A stretch of 64,000 nucleotides of DNA from Pseudomonas haemolytica (GCF_009659625.1 NZ_VOIW01000006.1:62001-126000), one strand, 5' to 3'. Counted from the stretch's first letter, positions 1-8,339 are shown. Numbers and translations are program-made. The notes: a model not told the origin generated them from the letters alone.

Positions 1-1
1 C

Positions 2-415
2 ACAGTGTCCGAACACTGGGTGGTGGAGCCCCAGGCCCAGGTGATCGCCCAGAAGATCGACCTGGATAACCAGCACGATGGTATTTCCAAGGTCTCCTTC
101 GACTCACAGGAATACTGGACCGGCCGCCTCGGCGCACGCCTCAAGGGCCGCTACCTGGTCAGCAATACGCCAGTGGAGCCGTACCTGCGGGTTAACGCCT
201 GGCGCACCTTCGGTGGCAGTGACACGGTGACGTACGACGATGTCGACCGCATCAAGAGCGATCACAAGGCGTCCTCGGCCGATGTGGGCGTCGGGGTGGT
301 GGCGCGCTTGTCGTCCACGGTCAGCGTTTACGTGGCGGCCGACTACAACACCAACCTGGATGGCAACGCCCTGGAGGGTGTCAGCGGCAATGCCGGCGTG
401 CGTTTGAGCTGGTGA
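2..415 (+). CDS. Autotransporter beta-barrel domain, 3' end only
   Basis: This is the C-terminal end of a larger reading frame that enters from outside the window; the GTG at position 5 is unlikely to be the true start because the frame is open to the window edge. The visible 136 or so residues show alternating hydrophobic and polar residues typical of outer-membrane beta strands (for example the stretches around SKVSFDSQEYWTGRLGARL and VGVGVVARL) and end in VRLSW, where the final aromatic residue fits the recognition signal for outer-membrane insertion by the Bam machinery. The family is the autotransporter (type V secretion) barrel, which anchors and exports an N-terminal passenger. The passenger is not visible, so nothing can be said about substrate or adhesion. 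A second, complete autotransporter lies at 15.8-18.1 kb. Confidence 0.8.
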   Translation, partial: TVSEHWVVEPQAQVIAQKIDLDNQHDGISKVSFDSQEYWTGRLGARLKGRYLVSNTPVEPYLRVNAWRTFGGSDTVTYDDVDRIKSDHKASSADVGVGVVARLSSTVSVYVAADYNTNLDGNALEGVSGNAGVRLSW

Positions 416-502
416 AGATGAAGGTTTTTTAGCGGCGGGACGCAGATAGCATTGGGCCTGGCAAATACCAGGCCCACGGGTCAACTCAACTCAAGCGCTC
501 AA

Positions 503-772
503 CTAGCGATAACCGCGCCCTCCTGCTCGTTGCAGGACGGGTGCGTGGCTGTGCTTGAGGTCTTCGCGCAACCCGGTGATCAGGTTGCAGATGGCTCGGC
601 TGCTGTCGAGTTTGTCAGCGTTTATACCTTTGACTTCCAAATCCACCCGGTCACGGTCGCGGTCGTCATAGACTTTGATCGTCAGCGAGGCATCTTCGGC
701 TTTGGTGCATTCGCACCGTTTAGGCAGGAAACTTCCTTCGATAATGCTGCGAAGCTCTAGTTCCGAAAGCAT
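503..772 (-). CDS. DUF1652 family protein
   Basis: An 89-residue protein beginning MLSELELRSIIEGSFLP, followed by a short cysteine-containing segment (KRCECT) and a C-terminal part with SSRAICNLITGLREDL. This pattern matches the DUF1652 family, which is essentially restricted to Pseudomonas and has no assigned function. I chose the ATG at 772 because an AAGGAGAGG ribosome-binding sequence precedes it at proper distance; a longer in-frame start at 802 would translate that site as protein. No signal peptide or membrane segment is visible. It stands alone, in the opposite orientation to the autotransporter remnant and to the gene that follows. Confidence 0.82.
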   Translation of the reverse strand: MLSELELRSIIEGSFLPKRCECTKAEDASLTIKVYDDRDRDRVDLEVKGINADKLDSSRAICNLITGLREDLKHSHAPVLQRAGGRGYR

Positions 773-802
773 GGCTAACCTCTCCTTTCTTGAGACTGCC
801 AA

Positions 803-1168
803 CAGTTTGTCGTTTGTCTGGCAGGCGCTGGCCCGCCACGTCTTGCCAACCCTGGAAGACGCTTGTAACCACCAAGCCTACTCGGCAAATTCAGAGGCCG
901 TTGTAACCATTCTTCATAAGCGGGGTGTCGCGCTATATAACGTGATTCGGCCGGCGAGGATCATCGTCGAACCACTTCGATTAAACGTTTAACCCAACTA
1001 AACAACCGCTGCGCAGCCACTCTTTCAGCAACATATCGCAAACTATCAACGTTGATGTTCACCCTGGAATAGACTGCCCGATGTCCGAGCGCACATTTGG
1101 CCGTAGGGGTTTACGCGCACCATACGAAACGTATACGCTTTGTATATCAAACCTATACAGAGAACTTC
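803..1168. other. Intergenic region with palindromes and repeated GTATA motifs
   Basis: A 366-base stretch without a credible gene, between the divergent DUF1652 and ParD-like/map genes. It is less GC-rich than its surroundings. It contains a perfect 12-base palindrome TTAAACGTTTAA at 981-992. Close to the downstream gene are three hexamers, GTATAC, GTATAT and CTATAC, at 1131, 1142 and 1153. It probably holds both divergent promoters. Confidence 0.6.
1131..1158 (+). promoter_or_regulatory. Three helically phased GTATAC-type repeats, possible operator
   Basis: GTATAC (1131-1136), GTATAT (1142-1147) and CTATAC (1153-1158) are spaced exactly 11 bases apart, one DNA turn, and end 10 bases before the start codon of the ParD-like gene. 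A related CATACG lies at 1121. Such phasing on one face of the helix fits cooperative binding, and ribbon-helix-helix ParD-type proteins commonly repress their own promoters. A TTTACG/TATACG pair (1110-1115 and 1132-1137) could be the -35/-10. Operator function is inference. Confidence 0.45.
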
Positions 1169-1369
1169 ATGGGCATCGTCAAGATCACCGACCAACTACA
1201 CGAACAGCTTCGCCTGGCCAGCGCCGCCATGGACCGCTCCATCAACGCCCAGGCCGAGTTCTGGATCAAGATCGGCCTGCTCGCCGAACTCAACCCGCAC
1301 CTGCCCTACAACGAGCTGATCAACAAGCTGTTGCTGGACAAGCCCGACCTGATCCGGGGGCGCAGTTGA
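1169..1369 (+). CDS. ParD-like antitoxin-family protein
   Basis: A 66-residue protein starting MGIVKITDQLHEQLRLASAA and containing MDRSINAQAEFWIKIG, a pattern of the ParD-like ribbon-helix-helix family related to type II antitoxins: an N-terminal strand for DNA contact followed by two helices. The start at 1169 was chosen because the conserved MGIVKI begins there; an upstream in-frame codon would run through the repeat cluster. Its stop codon overlaps the start of the next gene (TGATG at 1367-1371), so the two are translationally coupled. The partner is a methionine aminopeptidase, not a RelE/ParE toxin, so it is more likely a small regulator of this operon than part of a toxin-antitoxin system. 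That role is inferred. Confidence 0.75.
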   Translation: MGIVKITDQLHEQLRLASAAMDRSINAQAEFWIKIGLLAELNPHLPYNELINKLLLDKPDLIRGRS

Positions 1370-2124
1370 TGATCAAGACCTCCGCGCAACTGGCCGTGAT
1401 GCGTGAGTCCGGGCGCCTGTTGGCCCAGGTGTTCAGCATGCTCGATGGTTTTGTCGCCGCCGGCCGCTCCACCCTGGAGCTGGACAGCGCCGTCGAAGCC
1501 TTCATCCGCAACGACCTCAAGGCCCGCCCGGCCAGCCTGGGGCAATACGACTACCCTTTTTCCATCAACACGTCGATCAACGAAGTGGTGTGCCACGGCA
1601 TGCCCAGCGCCAAGCAAATCCTCAAGGACGGCGACATCATCAACATCGACATCACCCTGGAAAAAGGCGGCTTTATCGCCGACTCCAGCAAGATGTACAT
1701 GATCGGCAACGTGGCACCCAAGGCCAAGCGCCTGGTGCAAATGACCTTCGAGGCCATGTGGGCAGGCATCCGCCAGGTCAAGCCCGGCGCACGCCTGGGC
1801 GACATCGGCCATGCGATCCAGAGCCACGCGCAAGCCAATGGCTACAGCGTAGTGCGCGAATACTGCGGCCATGGCATCGGCCGGGAGATGCACGAAGAAC
1901 CGCAAATCCTGCACTTCGGCCGCCCCGGCACCGGGCTGGAACTGCGCGAAGGCATGGTGTTTACCATCGAACCGATGCTTAACCAGGGCAGCGCCAAGGT
2001 GCGCAGCCTGAAGGACGGCTGGACGGTGGTGACCAAGGACAACAGCCTGTCGGCGCAGTGGGAACATACGGTGGCGGTGACGGCGGATGGGTTTGAGGTG
2101 CTGACCCTGCAAAGCTCTACTTGA
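1369..2124 (+). CDS. map: Type I methionine aminopeptidase
   Basis: A 251-residue cytoplasmic metalloprotease that removes the initiator methionine from nascent proteins. The five metal ligands of the family are visible at Asp94 (NIDIT), Asp105 (IADSS), His168 (CGHGIG), Glu201 (TIEPML) and Glu232 (WEHTV), and the conserved INEVVCHGMP segment lies near residue 70. Length matches the bacterial type I enzyme. It has no N-terminal extension. It is coupled to the ParD-like gene by a TGATG overlap. Pseudomonads usually carry the housekeeping map copy beside rpsB; that context is absent, so this is probably an extra, separately regulated paralogue. Confidence 0.9.
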   Translation: MIKTSAQLAVMRESGRLLAQVFSMLDGFVAAGRSTLELDSAVEAFIRNDLKARPASLGQYDYPFSINTSINEVVCHGMPSAKQILKDGDIINIDITLEKGGFIADSSKMYMIGNVAPKAKRLVQMTFEAMWAGIRQVKPGARLGDIGHAIQSHAQANGYSVVREYCGHGIGREMHEEPQILHFGRPGTGLELREGMVFTIEPMLNQGSAKVRSLKDGWTVVTKDNSLSAQWEHTVAVTADGFEVLTLQSST

Positions 2125-2138
2125 GCGGCATTCGGCTT

Positions 2139-3077
2139 TTACACACCATTCGCACCACCCGCCATACGCTTGAGCCCAAGCACCATCAACCCGGCCCCCA
2201 GCGCCATCGCCGTGAGGAACAGTGGGTATGACACCCACCACGGCGTACCCGCCGTCATCATGCTGAACTCCGACATGCCGCCCACACTGGCAATCAGGTT
2301 AAGGGGCAGGAACACCACGTTGATCAGGGTCAGTTTGCGCAACAGATTGTTCATGCTGTTGTTCATCAGGTTGCCACGCGCATCGATCAGCCCGGAGAAC
2401 ACGTTGGAATAGATCTCGGCCTGTTTGTAGCACTGGTGATTCTCGATGATCAGGTCGTCGATCAGGCCAAGTACTTGCGCACTGAACTGCTCCTTTTCAG
2501 CATGGTTGCGCAACCGCGAAAGCACGGCGCCATTGCTGTGCAAGGCATTGATGTAATAGATCAGGCTTTCGCTGAGGTTGAACATCTGCATCAGGTGGCG
2601 GTTGCTCATGGACGCGTTGAACTGTTGCTGCAACTCCCGGGCGACCAACTTGATCACCTTCAGATGGCCCAGATAGTGATGGATATTGTTGAGCAGCAAA
2701 TCAAGCAACACGTCCAATGGCGTATGCAGCGGGCGGCGTGCGCCGAGCCCCGACAACGGCGTGTCATCGGTGGCGATCACCAGCAGACGACCTGGGGAAA
2801 ATAACAGGCCGCAGGACGACACTTCGAACACCAGGTTACCGCCGCCGGAGTAATTTTCCGGGCGCTTCCAGATCAGGAACAGGTTATCCGGATGAAACTC
2901 GATGCGTGAGACTTCATCCGGGTCGAGCGCCGAGGCCAGGGCGTGTTCGTCCAACTTGTGGTGGTCGCGCAGCCAGCTGCGCTCCACCGGGTCGGGGTTG
3001 CTGACCAGCATGATCGGTACCGCGTCGCCCTCCCCCTGTTGCAGCTTGCCGTCGATCAAGTCAAAGCGCTGGATCAT
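2139..3077 (-). CDS. CorA-family divalent cation channel with altered GMN motif
   Basis: A 312-residue protein with the CorA/ZntB architecture: a long cytoplasmic N-terminal domain, a helical stalk (about 130-245) and two C-terminal membrane segments (about 248-265 and 282-303). The hallmark loop between the two membrane helices reads G267-M268-S269 rather than the canonical Gly-Met-Asn that selects hydrated Mg2+. The C-terminus is short and basic (GLKRMAGG). It likely moves a divalent metal, but the substitution means Mg2+ uptake should not be assumed; Zn2+ or another ion is possible. It lies 6 bases downstream of the RimK-family gene on the same strand and is probably co-transcribed with it. 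Confidence 0.82.
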   Translation of the reverse strand: MIQRFDLIDGKLQQGEGDAVPIMLVSNPDPVERSWLRDHHKLDEHALASALDPDEVSRIEFHPDNLFLIWKRPENYSGGGNLVFEVSSCGLLFSPGRLLVIATDDTPLSGLGARRPLHTPLDVLLDLLLNNIHHYLGHLKVIKLVARELQQQFNASMSNRHLMQMFNLSESLIYYINALHSNGAVLSRLRNHAEKEQFSAQVLGLIDDLIIENHQCYKQAEIYSNVFSGLIDARGNLMNNSMNNLLRKLTLINVVFLPLNLIASVGGMSEFSMMTAGTPWWVSYPLFLTAMALGAGLMVLGLKRMAGGANGV

Positions 3078-3083
3078 CGCGGC

Positions 3084-4670
3084 TCACCACACCTGGCCCT
3101 GGCGTTTCAGTTCCAGGCGCCGCACAAACTCCTCCAGCACCAAGCCATACAGGTCGTCCTGCAGGTAGGCATCTTCGATCCCTGCATCCAGGTTGGGGTT
3201 GTCGTTGACCTCGATCACCACCACCTTGTCGCCGGACTGTTTCAGGTCCACGCCGTAGAGCCCGTCGCCGATCAGGTTGGCGGTCTTCACCGCCAGCTCC
3301 ACTACCGCTTTGGGCGCTTCGTGAACCGCCAAGGTGCGGCATTCGCCATTGATGTCCTGACCGATGGCCTTGTGGTTGTAGATCTGCCAATGGCCTTTGG
3401 ACATGAAGTACTGGCAGGCAAAGATCGGTTTGCGATTGAGTACGCCGATGCGCCAGTCGTATTCGGTGTAGAAGAATTCCTGAGCCAGCAGCAGCACCGA
3501 ATGCTCAAACAGTTCGGCCGTGGCTTTGAGCAACGCTTCCTGGCTTTCGACCTTGATCACCCCGCGTGAGAAGCAGCCATCGGGAATCTTCAACACCAGT
3601 GGGAAGCCCAGGCGCTCGCCAACCCGCTCGAAATCTTCCGGTCGTTCCTTGTAAAGAATCTCGGTGGCGGGCATGCCCAATTGATGGCTGTTGAGCAGGT
3701 CGGTGAGGTAGACCTTGTTGGTGCAGCGCAGGATCGACGCGGGGTCATCCATCACCACCAGGCCTTCGCTTTCAGCTTTCTTGGCGAAGCGGTAGGTATG
3801 GTTGTCGACGCTGGTAGTCTCTCGGATCAGCAAAGCGTCGTATTCGGCCAGGCGTGCGTAGTCCTTGCGCTCGATCAACTCCACATCAATGCCTAAACCC
3901 TTGCCAACCCGCACGAAGTTTTCCAGGGCGCGGGCATTGGACGGCGGCAGTTGTTCCTGGGGATCATGAAGGATGGCCAAGTCATAACGGGCCAGTCGGC
4001 GCGAACGGGGTTGACGCCATATCTTGCGGCTGAAGTTATCAAGGGCGTTGGCAAATTGATCTTCTTGATCATCACGCAACTTGTGAAGTACGCCGGACTT
4101 GACCCCTTCGATATGCCAGCCGTTGTTCTTTTTAAAATCAACTAGCAGGATCGGACACGGAAACGCTTCAAACAACTGACGCGCCAACTCCTGCAACGGC
4201 TCGATATTGGTTCGACCAAAATAGAGCGTCAGGGTAAAACCTTCGGTATTGCTATAAAGATGATGACTCAGGGCTTTATCCAGGGTTTTGTCCAGGTCAT
4301 CCAGGGCCAGGCCATACAGGGCTTTCCTGGTCAGCTCGCTGATGGTGCGCACCGACGGAATCACCTTGTGCCCGCGCGCCTCGGCCAGCAAGGAGCAGTA
4401 GTAGCCGTGCCCCAGGTACTTGTAACTGCGGCACAGGTTGATCACCTGCACGCGCTTGCCTGTCTCGTTTTCCCGGGTCTGCTCGAGGTATTCCTGGGCA
4501 TTGACGATGTCTTCGCTGGGGAAGTAGGAGGCCCAATCTTCCTTGCGCTCCACAATAATCACGACTTGGCTTGAACTTCGGGGCGCAGCGGAAAAATAAC
4601 CGTTGGAAGTTATTGTCGCCGCGACGGTTTGCTCGGATACTTGACGCCAATGACCTTGTACCGCCGACAT
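3084..4670 (-). CDS. RimK-family ATP-grasp ligase with N-terminal extension
   Basis: A 528-residue protein, about 200 residues longer than E. coli RimK. The N-terminal part (about 35-230) corresponds to the RimK-like ATP-grasp N-terminal domain, with a VQVINLCRSYKYLGHGYYCS segment. The C-terminal half is an ATP-grasp fold, including FPLVLKIPDGCFSRGVIKV (nucleotide-binding loop) and the metal-binding VIEVNDNPNLDAGIED near the end. ATP-grasp ligases join a carboxylate to an amine through an acyl-phosphate. The substrate of this long subfamily is not established to my knowledge, so glutamylation of ribosomal protein S6 should not be assumed. It diverges from a GNAT acetyltransferase gene (94 bases apart) and precedes the CorA-like gene. 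Confidence 0.85.
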   Translation of the reverse strand: MSAVQGHWRQVSEQTVAATITSNGYFSAAPRSSSQVVIIVERKEDWASYFPSEDIVNAQEYLEQTRENETGKRVQVINLCRSYKYLGHGYYCSLLAEARGHKVIPSVRTISELTRKALYGLALDDLDKTLDKALSHHLYSNTEGFTLTLYFGRTNIEPLQELARQLFEAFPCPILLVDFKKNNGWHIEGVKSGVLHKLRDDQEDQFANALDNFSRKIWRQPRSRRLARYDLAILHDPQEQLPPSNARALENFVRVGKGLGIDVELIERKDYARLAEYDALLIRETTSVDNHTYRFAKKAESEGLVVMDDPASILRCTNKVYLTDLLNSHQLGMPATEILYKERPEDFERVGERLGFPLVLKIPDGCFSRGVIKVESQEALLKATAELFEHSVLLLAQEFFYTEYDWRIGVLNRKPIFACQYFMSKGHWQIYNHKAIGQDINGECRTLAVHEAPKAVVELAVKTANLIGDGLYGVDLKQSGDKVVVIEVNDNPNLDAGIEDAYLQDDLYGLVLEEFVRRLELKRQGQVW

Positions 4671-4764
4671 AATATTTGATCCGCTTTAGAGAACTCGACC
4701 TTTTCTATTAAGCACGATCTTTTAGAGAAGTCCCGTTTCGTTACGCAACTTTTACGGCGGTCTC

Positions 4765-5220
4765 ATGGCTCTTTTCTTTCGCGTTGCAACTCTTGACGAT
4801 ATGCCCGCATTGATGGCGTTGGAGCAGCAATGTTTCAGCAGCGACCACCTGTCACCGCGCAGTTTGCGCTGGATGATTAGCCGGGCGAACGGCCAGTTGT
4901 GGGTGGCGCAACAGCGCGGTCAACTGCTCGGTTATGGGTTGGTGTTGTTTCGTCGCGGCACCTCACTGGCACGCTTGTATTCCCTCGCTGTAGCCGAGCA
5001 CGCCCGTGGTATCGGCCTCGGACAACAGTTGCTCGAGCACATCGAAACCTGCGCCCTGGCCAACGATTGCGTCTACCTGCGTCTGGAAGTGCGCACCGAT
5101 AACCCCGGTGCCCTCGCCCTGTATGAGCGCAATGACTATCGGCGCTTTGCCTTGGTCGACGACTACTACGCCGACCACACCGCTGCGTTGCGCCTGGAAA
5201 AAACCTTGCCCAGGCGCTAA
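4765..5220 (+). CDS. GNAT N-acetyltransferase, RimI-like
   Basis: A 151-residue single-domain acetyltransferase. The acetyl-CoA pyrophosphate loop is visible as VAEHARGIGLGQQLL, and the C-terminal NPGALALYERNDYRRF segment is the usual motif B region of RimI-type enzymes. Transfer of acetyl from acetyl-CoA to an amino group is expected; the acceptor cannot be read from the sequence. It is divergent from the RimK-family ATP-grasp gene, and the two could share regulation. A small-molecule or peptide substrate is as possible as a ribosomal protein. Confidence 0.8.
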   Translation: MALFFRVATLDDMPALMALEQQCFSSDHLSPRSLRWMISRANGQLWVAQQRGQLLGYGLVLFRRGTSLARLYSLAVAEHARGIGLGQQLLEHIETCALANDCVYLRLEVRTDNPGALALYERNDYRRFALVDDYYADHTAALRLEKTLPRR

Positions 5221-5225
5221 TCGTT

Positions 5226-6311
5226 TCAGGCCACTTGTTTAATCTCGGCCTTGGCCTCCAGCTCGCGTACCAGCGGCAATACGCGTTTGCCGAAGTACTC
5301 CACTTCTTCCTGGAAGTGTAGGAAACCCGCAAGCACCAGGTCCACACCCACGGCCTTGAGCGCGACGATACGCTCGGCGATCTGCTGTGGTGTGCCGATC
5401 AGGTTGGTCTTGAACCCATCGTTGTACTGCACCAGGTCTTCGAAGCTGGACTTGGCCCAGTTGCCCTCGCCTTCCGGTGACGCCTTGCCCGCTTGTCTGG
5501 CGGCATCACCAAAGGCGTTGACCGCCTCAGGGTCGGCCTCGTCGATGATTTGCGCCAACACGGCCCGGGCCTCTTCTTCAGTGTCGCGGGCGATTACAAA
5601 GGCGTTCACGCCCACCTTCACCGAATGGTGGTTGGCAGCGGCCTTGGCGCGAATATCATCGACCTGGGCCTTGATGCCTTCGGGGGTGTTGCCGTTAGTG
5701 AAGTACCAATCCGAGACCCGCGCCGCCATGTCCCGTGCCGCCCGTGAACTGCCACCCTGGAAGACCTCCGGCTGGCCCAGGGGCTTGGGCTTGAGCGTGT
5801 AGTTGTTGAAGCGATAGAAGTCGCCCTTGAAGGTGAAATCGTCCTGGGTCCAGATGCCTTTGAGGGCACGGATAAACTCTTCGGAACGACGATAGCGCTC
5901 ATCGTGCTCCAGCCAAGGTTCGCCAATCGCCTGGAACTCGCCCTTGAACCAGCCGCTGACGATATTCACCGCGATACGGCCGTTGGTGAGTTGGTCGATG
6001 GTTGCCAATTGCTTGGCCGCCAGCGCCGGTTGCCACGGGCCGGGCAGGATCGCCGCGATGACCTTGAGAGTAGTAGTCGCTGCCAGCAAGGCATGGCTGA
6101 ACGCTACGGATTCATGCTGGTTTTCGGCGCCGTAACCGGCGGTGAAACGAATCTGGGTCAGGCCATACTCGAAGCCGGCGGCTTCGGCCAGTTGCGCCAG
6201 TTTGCGGTTGTAGTCGATGCCCCAATGGGTACGTTGTTCGATCTTGCTCACCACCAGCCCACCGCTGACGTTGGGCACCCAGTAGGCAAATTTCACGGCT
6301 TGCTGACTCAT
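5226..6311 (-). CDS. sfnG: Dimethyl sulfone monooxygenase SfnG
   Basis: A 361-residue flavin-dependent monooxygenase of the bacterial luciferase-like superfamily. The N-terminus (KFAYWVPNVSGGLVVSKIEQ) and the internal ATIDQLTNGRIAVNIVSGW segment match SfnG, which uses FMNH2 and O2 to convert dimethyl sulfone to methanesulfinate, a step in scavenging organic sulfur. It would need a separate NADH:FMN reductase, and none is encoded nearby. A GAGGTAG ribosome-binding site precedes the ATG at 6311. The usual regulator SfnR is not in this window. The next gene on the same strand upstream is a TauE/SafE exporter, about 320 bases away and separated by a REP element, so co-transcription is doubtful although the sulfur theme fits. 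Confidence 0.88.
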   Translation of the reverse strand: MSQQAVKFAYWVPNVSGGLVVSKIEQRTHWGIDYNRKLAQLAEAAGFEYGLTQIRFTAGYGAENQHESVAFSHALLAATTTLKVIAAILPGPWQPALAAKQLATIDQLTNGRIAVNIVSGWFKGEFQAIGEPWLEHDERYRRSEEFIRALKGIWTQDDFTFKGDFYRFNNYTLKPKPLGQPEVFQGGSSRAARDMAARVSDWYFTNGNTPEGIKAQVDDIRAKAAANHHSVKVGVNAFVIARDTEEEARAVLAQIIDEADPEAVNAFGDAARQAGKASPEGEGNWAKSSFEDLVQYNDGFKTNLIGTPQQIAERIVALKAVGVDLVLAGFLHFQEEVEYFGKRVLPLVRELEAKAEIKQVA

Positions 6312-6632
6312 TGAACGCTACCTCACACAAAGGGATGTGACAGTGCTGGAGCAGCAAGCGTGCCAGGTACCGGCAAACGCCCGCGCTTTGGGCGTTGCAG
6401 TAAAAAACGTGGGTGGAGTCGGCGGCCGGCTAGTGCCAGGGAACGCAGCGGTTTGTCGATAGGCTGTTGCTGGAGCAACACTGCGGATTGGGTTGGCAGT
6501 ACTCGGGGCAAGCCCCCTCCCACATTTGGATCGCGTCGCATCATCTAGATAGCCGTTTGCAGTCACGCCGCCAGCGGGAACAAGCCCACATGTGGATCAT
6601 GTGAAATCTCACTCTGCTCGCGGTGCGAGCAC
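6312..6632. other. Intergenic region with hairpin and REP half-site
   Basis: A 321-base gap between sfnG and the TauE/SafE gene. It has a hairpin with AACGCCC/GGGCGTT arms (about 6376-6396), and a single REP-type sequence at 6503-6526 (GGGGCAAGCCCCCTCCCAC). No credible gene is present. It should also hold the sfnG promoter, but I cannot place -35/-10 boxes with confidence. Confidence 0.5.
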
Positions 6633-7418
6633 TCAAAACGCCAGCTTATACCCCACCGCCATCAGCATCACCGCCAGGCACGGCCGCAACACTGCGTCAG
6701 GAATCCTGCCGGTCATATGGCTGCCAAAGTAGATCCCCGGCAACGAGCCCATCAGCAAAAAGCCCAGCAACTGCCAATCCATATTGCCCATGCTCGCATG
6801 GCCCAACCCCGCCACCAGGGTCAAGGGCACGGCATGGGCGATCTCGGTGCCGACCAGCCGCCGCGTGGCCAGGAATGGATACAGGATAAACAACGCCACC
6901 GTGCCAAGGGCACCGGCGCCGATGGAGGTCAAGGCGACCATGGTGCCAAGGATCGCACCAGTGACTACCGTCAGTGCGTTCAAGTTGCGCGGGTGCATAT
7001 GGTAGTCATCGCCGGCATGGCGCTGGGCAAAGGCCAACAGCCTTTTCTTGAACAGAATCGCCAGGGCCGTGAGCAGCAATACCACGCCGAGGGCTTGCTT
7101 GATCACCGCGTTCATCGCGCTGGGGTCGGTGTGCAGGCTGGCGAGGAACCACAGGGTCAACAACACCGCCGGCACGCTGCCCAGGGTGAGCCAGCCGGTA
7201 ATGGTCCAGTCGATATTCTTGTTTTTACTGTGCACCAGCACACCGCCAGACTTGGTAATGGCGGCGTACAACAAGTCGGTCCCCACCGCAGTGGCCGGGT
7301 TGATGCCGAACCACAACAGGATCGGGGTCATCAAAGAGCCCCCACCGACACCGGTCATGCCCACGATAAAACCTACGATCAGGCCGGCAACCACGAAACC
7401 AATATTACCCACATCCAT
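6633..7418 (-). CDS. TauE/SafE-family sulfite/sulfonate exporter-like permease
   Basis: A 261-residue integral membrane protein with about eight hydrophobic segments. The first ends in GFIVGMTGVGGGSLMTPILL, the glycine-rich signature of the TauE/SafE (DUF81) family, which is repeated more weakly in the second half (ILGTMVALTSIGAGALGT). Members move sulfite, sulfoacetate or other small organic anions across the inner membrane; the specific substrate is not readable. Its position next to sfnG suggests a role in sulfur metabolism, such as export of sulfite released from organosulfur compounds, but this is contextual only. Confidence 0.85.
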   Translation of the reverse strand: MDVGNIGFVVAGLIVGFIVGMTGVGGGSLMTPILLWFGINPATAVGTDLLYAAITKSGGVLVHSKNKNIDWTITGWLTLGSVPAVLLTLWFLASLHTDPSAMNAVIKQALGVVLLLTALAILFKKRLLAFAQRHAGDDYHMHPRNLNALTVVTGAILGTMVALTSIGAGALGTVALFILYPFLATRRLVGTEIAHAVPLTLVAGLGHASMGNMDWQLLGFLLMGSLPGIYFGSHMTGRIPDAVLRPCLAVMLMAVGYKLAF

Positions 7419-7509
7419 TGCAACTACCTGCGGCCTTATAAATTTCTGGCCGCAGGATAGCGATTTTTCTTATAACCACTTATACCAATATGATCTGACT
7501 TTATGCGTT

Positions 7510-8280
7510 TTAGCTCAGTCGGTTACACCGGTAAGCCTGGGTCTGGTACGGGAAGGCGACGGTGTCACGCCCCTTCAACGCCGGGTGCGTGTCAATCAAC
7601 GTGCGTAATTGCTCAGTCACTCGAGCTTTCTGCGCAGCGGGCAACGCCGCGATGAAGCTCACGGAAAGAAAGCGATCCATGATCACTTCCTGCGGGCTGC
7701 CAACATGGCTGTACGGGAAACAGATCATTTCGGGGTCGGAAAAATACTCACCGGTGAAAGCCTCACGCCAACGTCCGGAGTGAAAACGCGGGGTGTCGCC
7801 CTCGTAAGGGGTAATGATTTCAGTGATCGCCGCCACCCAGTCCACCGACTCATCGCGCACATTCCACACCAGGCCCAGACGCCCGTCGGGCTTGAGCACG
7901 CGATGAATTTCCGCCAGTGCAGCGCGGGTCGAGAACCAGTGAAAGGCCTGGGCACACACCAGTGCATCGGCGCTGGCGGTCGCCAAGGGGATGGATTCAG
8001 CGGTGCCGTCGACCAGGCGTACATCCGGCAACAGCTTGGCTAACTGCGCGCCCATCGCCGCCACTGGTTCGACGGCTATCAGCGTCGGCGCCAGGCTGCT
8101 GAGCAAACGGGTGAACTTGCCAGTGCCGGCGCCCAGGTCGATCACCGTCGACTGCGCGCTGATCTGCAGCGCATCGGCCAGCCAGCCGGTCAGTTGCCGT
8201 GGATAGTCTGGCCGGCCTTGGGCGTAGGTGACAGCCTGGGTCGAGAAACCCTGTTGAGCAGACGTGTGAACACCAGTCAT
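7510..8280 (-). CDS. Class I SAM-dependent methyltransferase
   Basis: A 256-residue soluble protein. The SAM-binding glycine loop is visible as TVIDLGAGTGKFTRLL near residue 45, followed by the acidic motif LIAVEPVAAM, and later DALVCAQAFHWF and RVLKPDGRLGLVWN, which identify the Methyltransf_11-type fold. The ATG at 8280 was chosen because a GAGGAGAG ribosome-binding site lies just upstream; an earlier in-frame start at 8364 would overlap the histidine kinase gene. The acceptor substrate is unknown. It follows the two-component genes on the same strand by 59 bases and might be read through from them. Confidence 0.82.
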   Translation of the reverse strand: MTGVHTSAQQGFSTQAVTYAQGRPDYPRQLTGWLADALQISAQSTVIDLGAGTGKFTRLLSSLAPTLIAVEPVAAMGAQLAKLLPDVRLVDGTAESIPLATASADALVCAQAFHWFSTRAALAEIHRVLKPDGRLGLVWNVRDESVDWVAAITEIITPYEGDTPRFHSGRWREAFTGEYFSDPEMICFPYSHVGSPQEVIMDRFLSVSFIAALPAAQKARVTEQLRTLIDTHPALKGRDTVAFPYQTQAYRCNRLS

Positions 8281-8339
8281 TGCCAATCTCTCCTCGGGTA
8301 AAGCGGGGCGCACAGTGTGCGCCCTTCCCCGCGGTTTTT

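Noticed and set aside
1169..2124. A type II toxin-antitoxin system
   Set aside because: The second gene is a complete methionine aminopeptidase with all five metal ligands, and no toxin gene is present.
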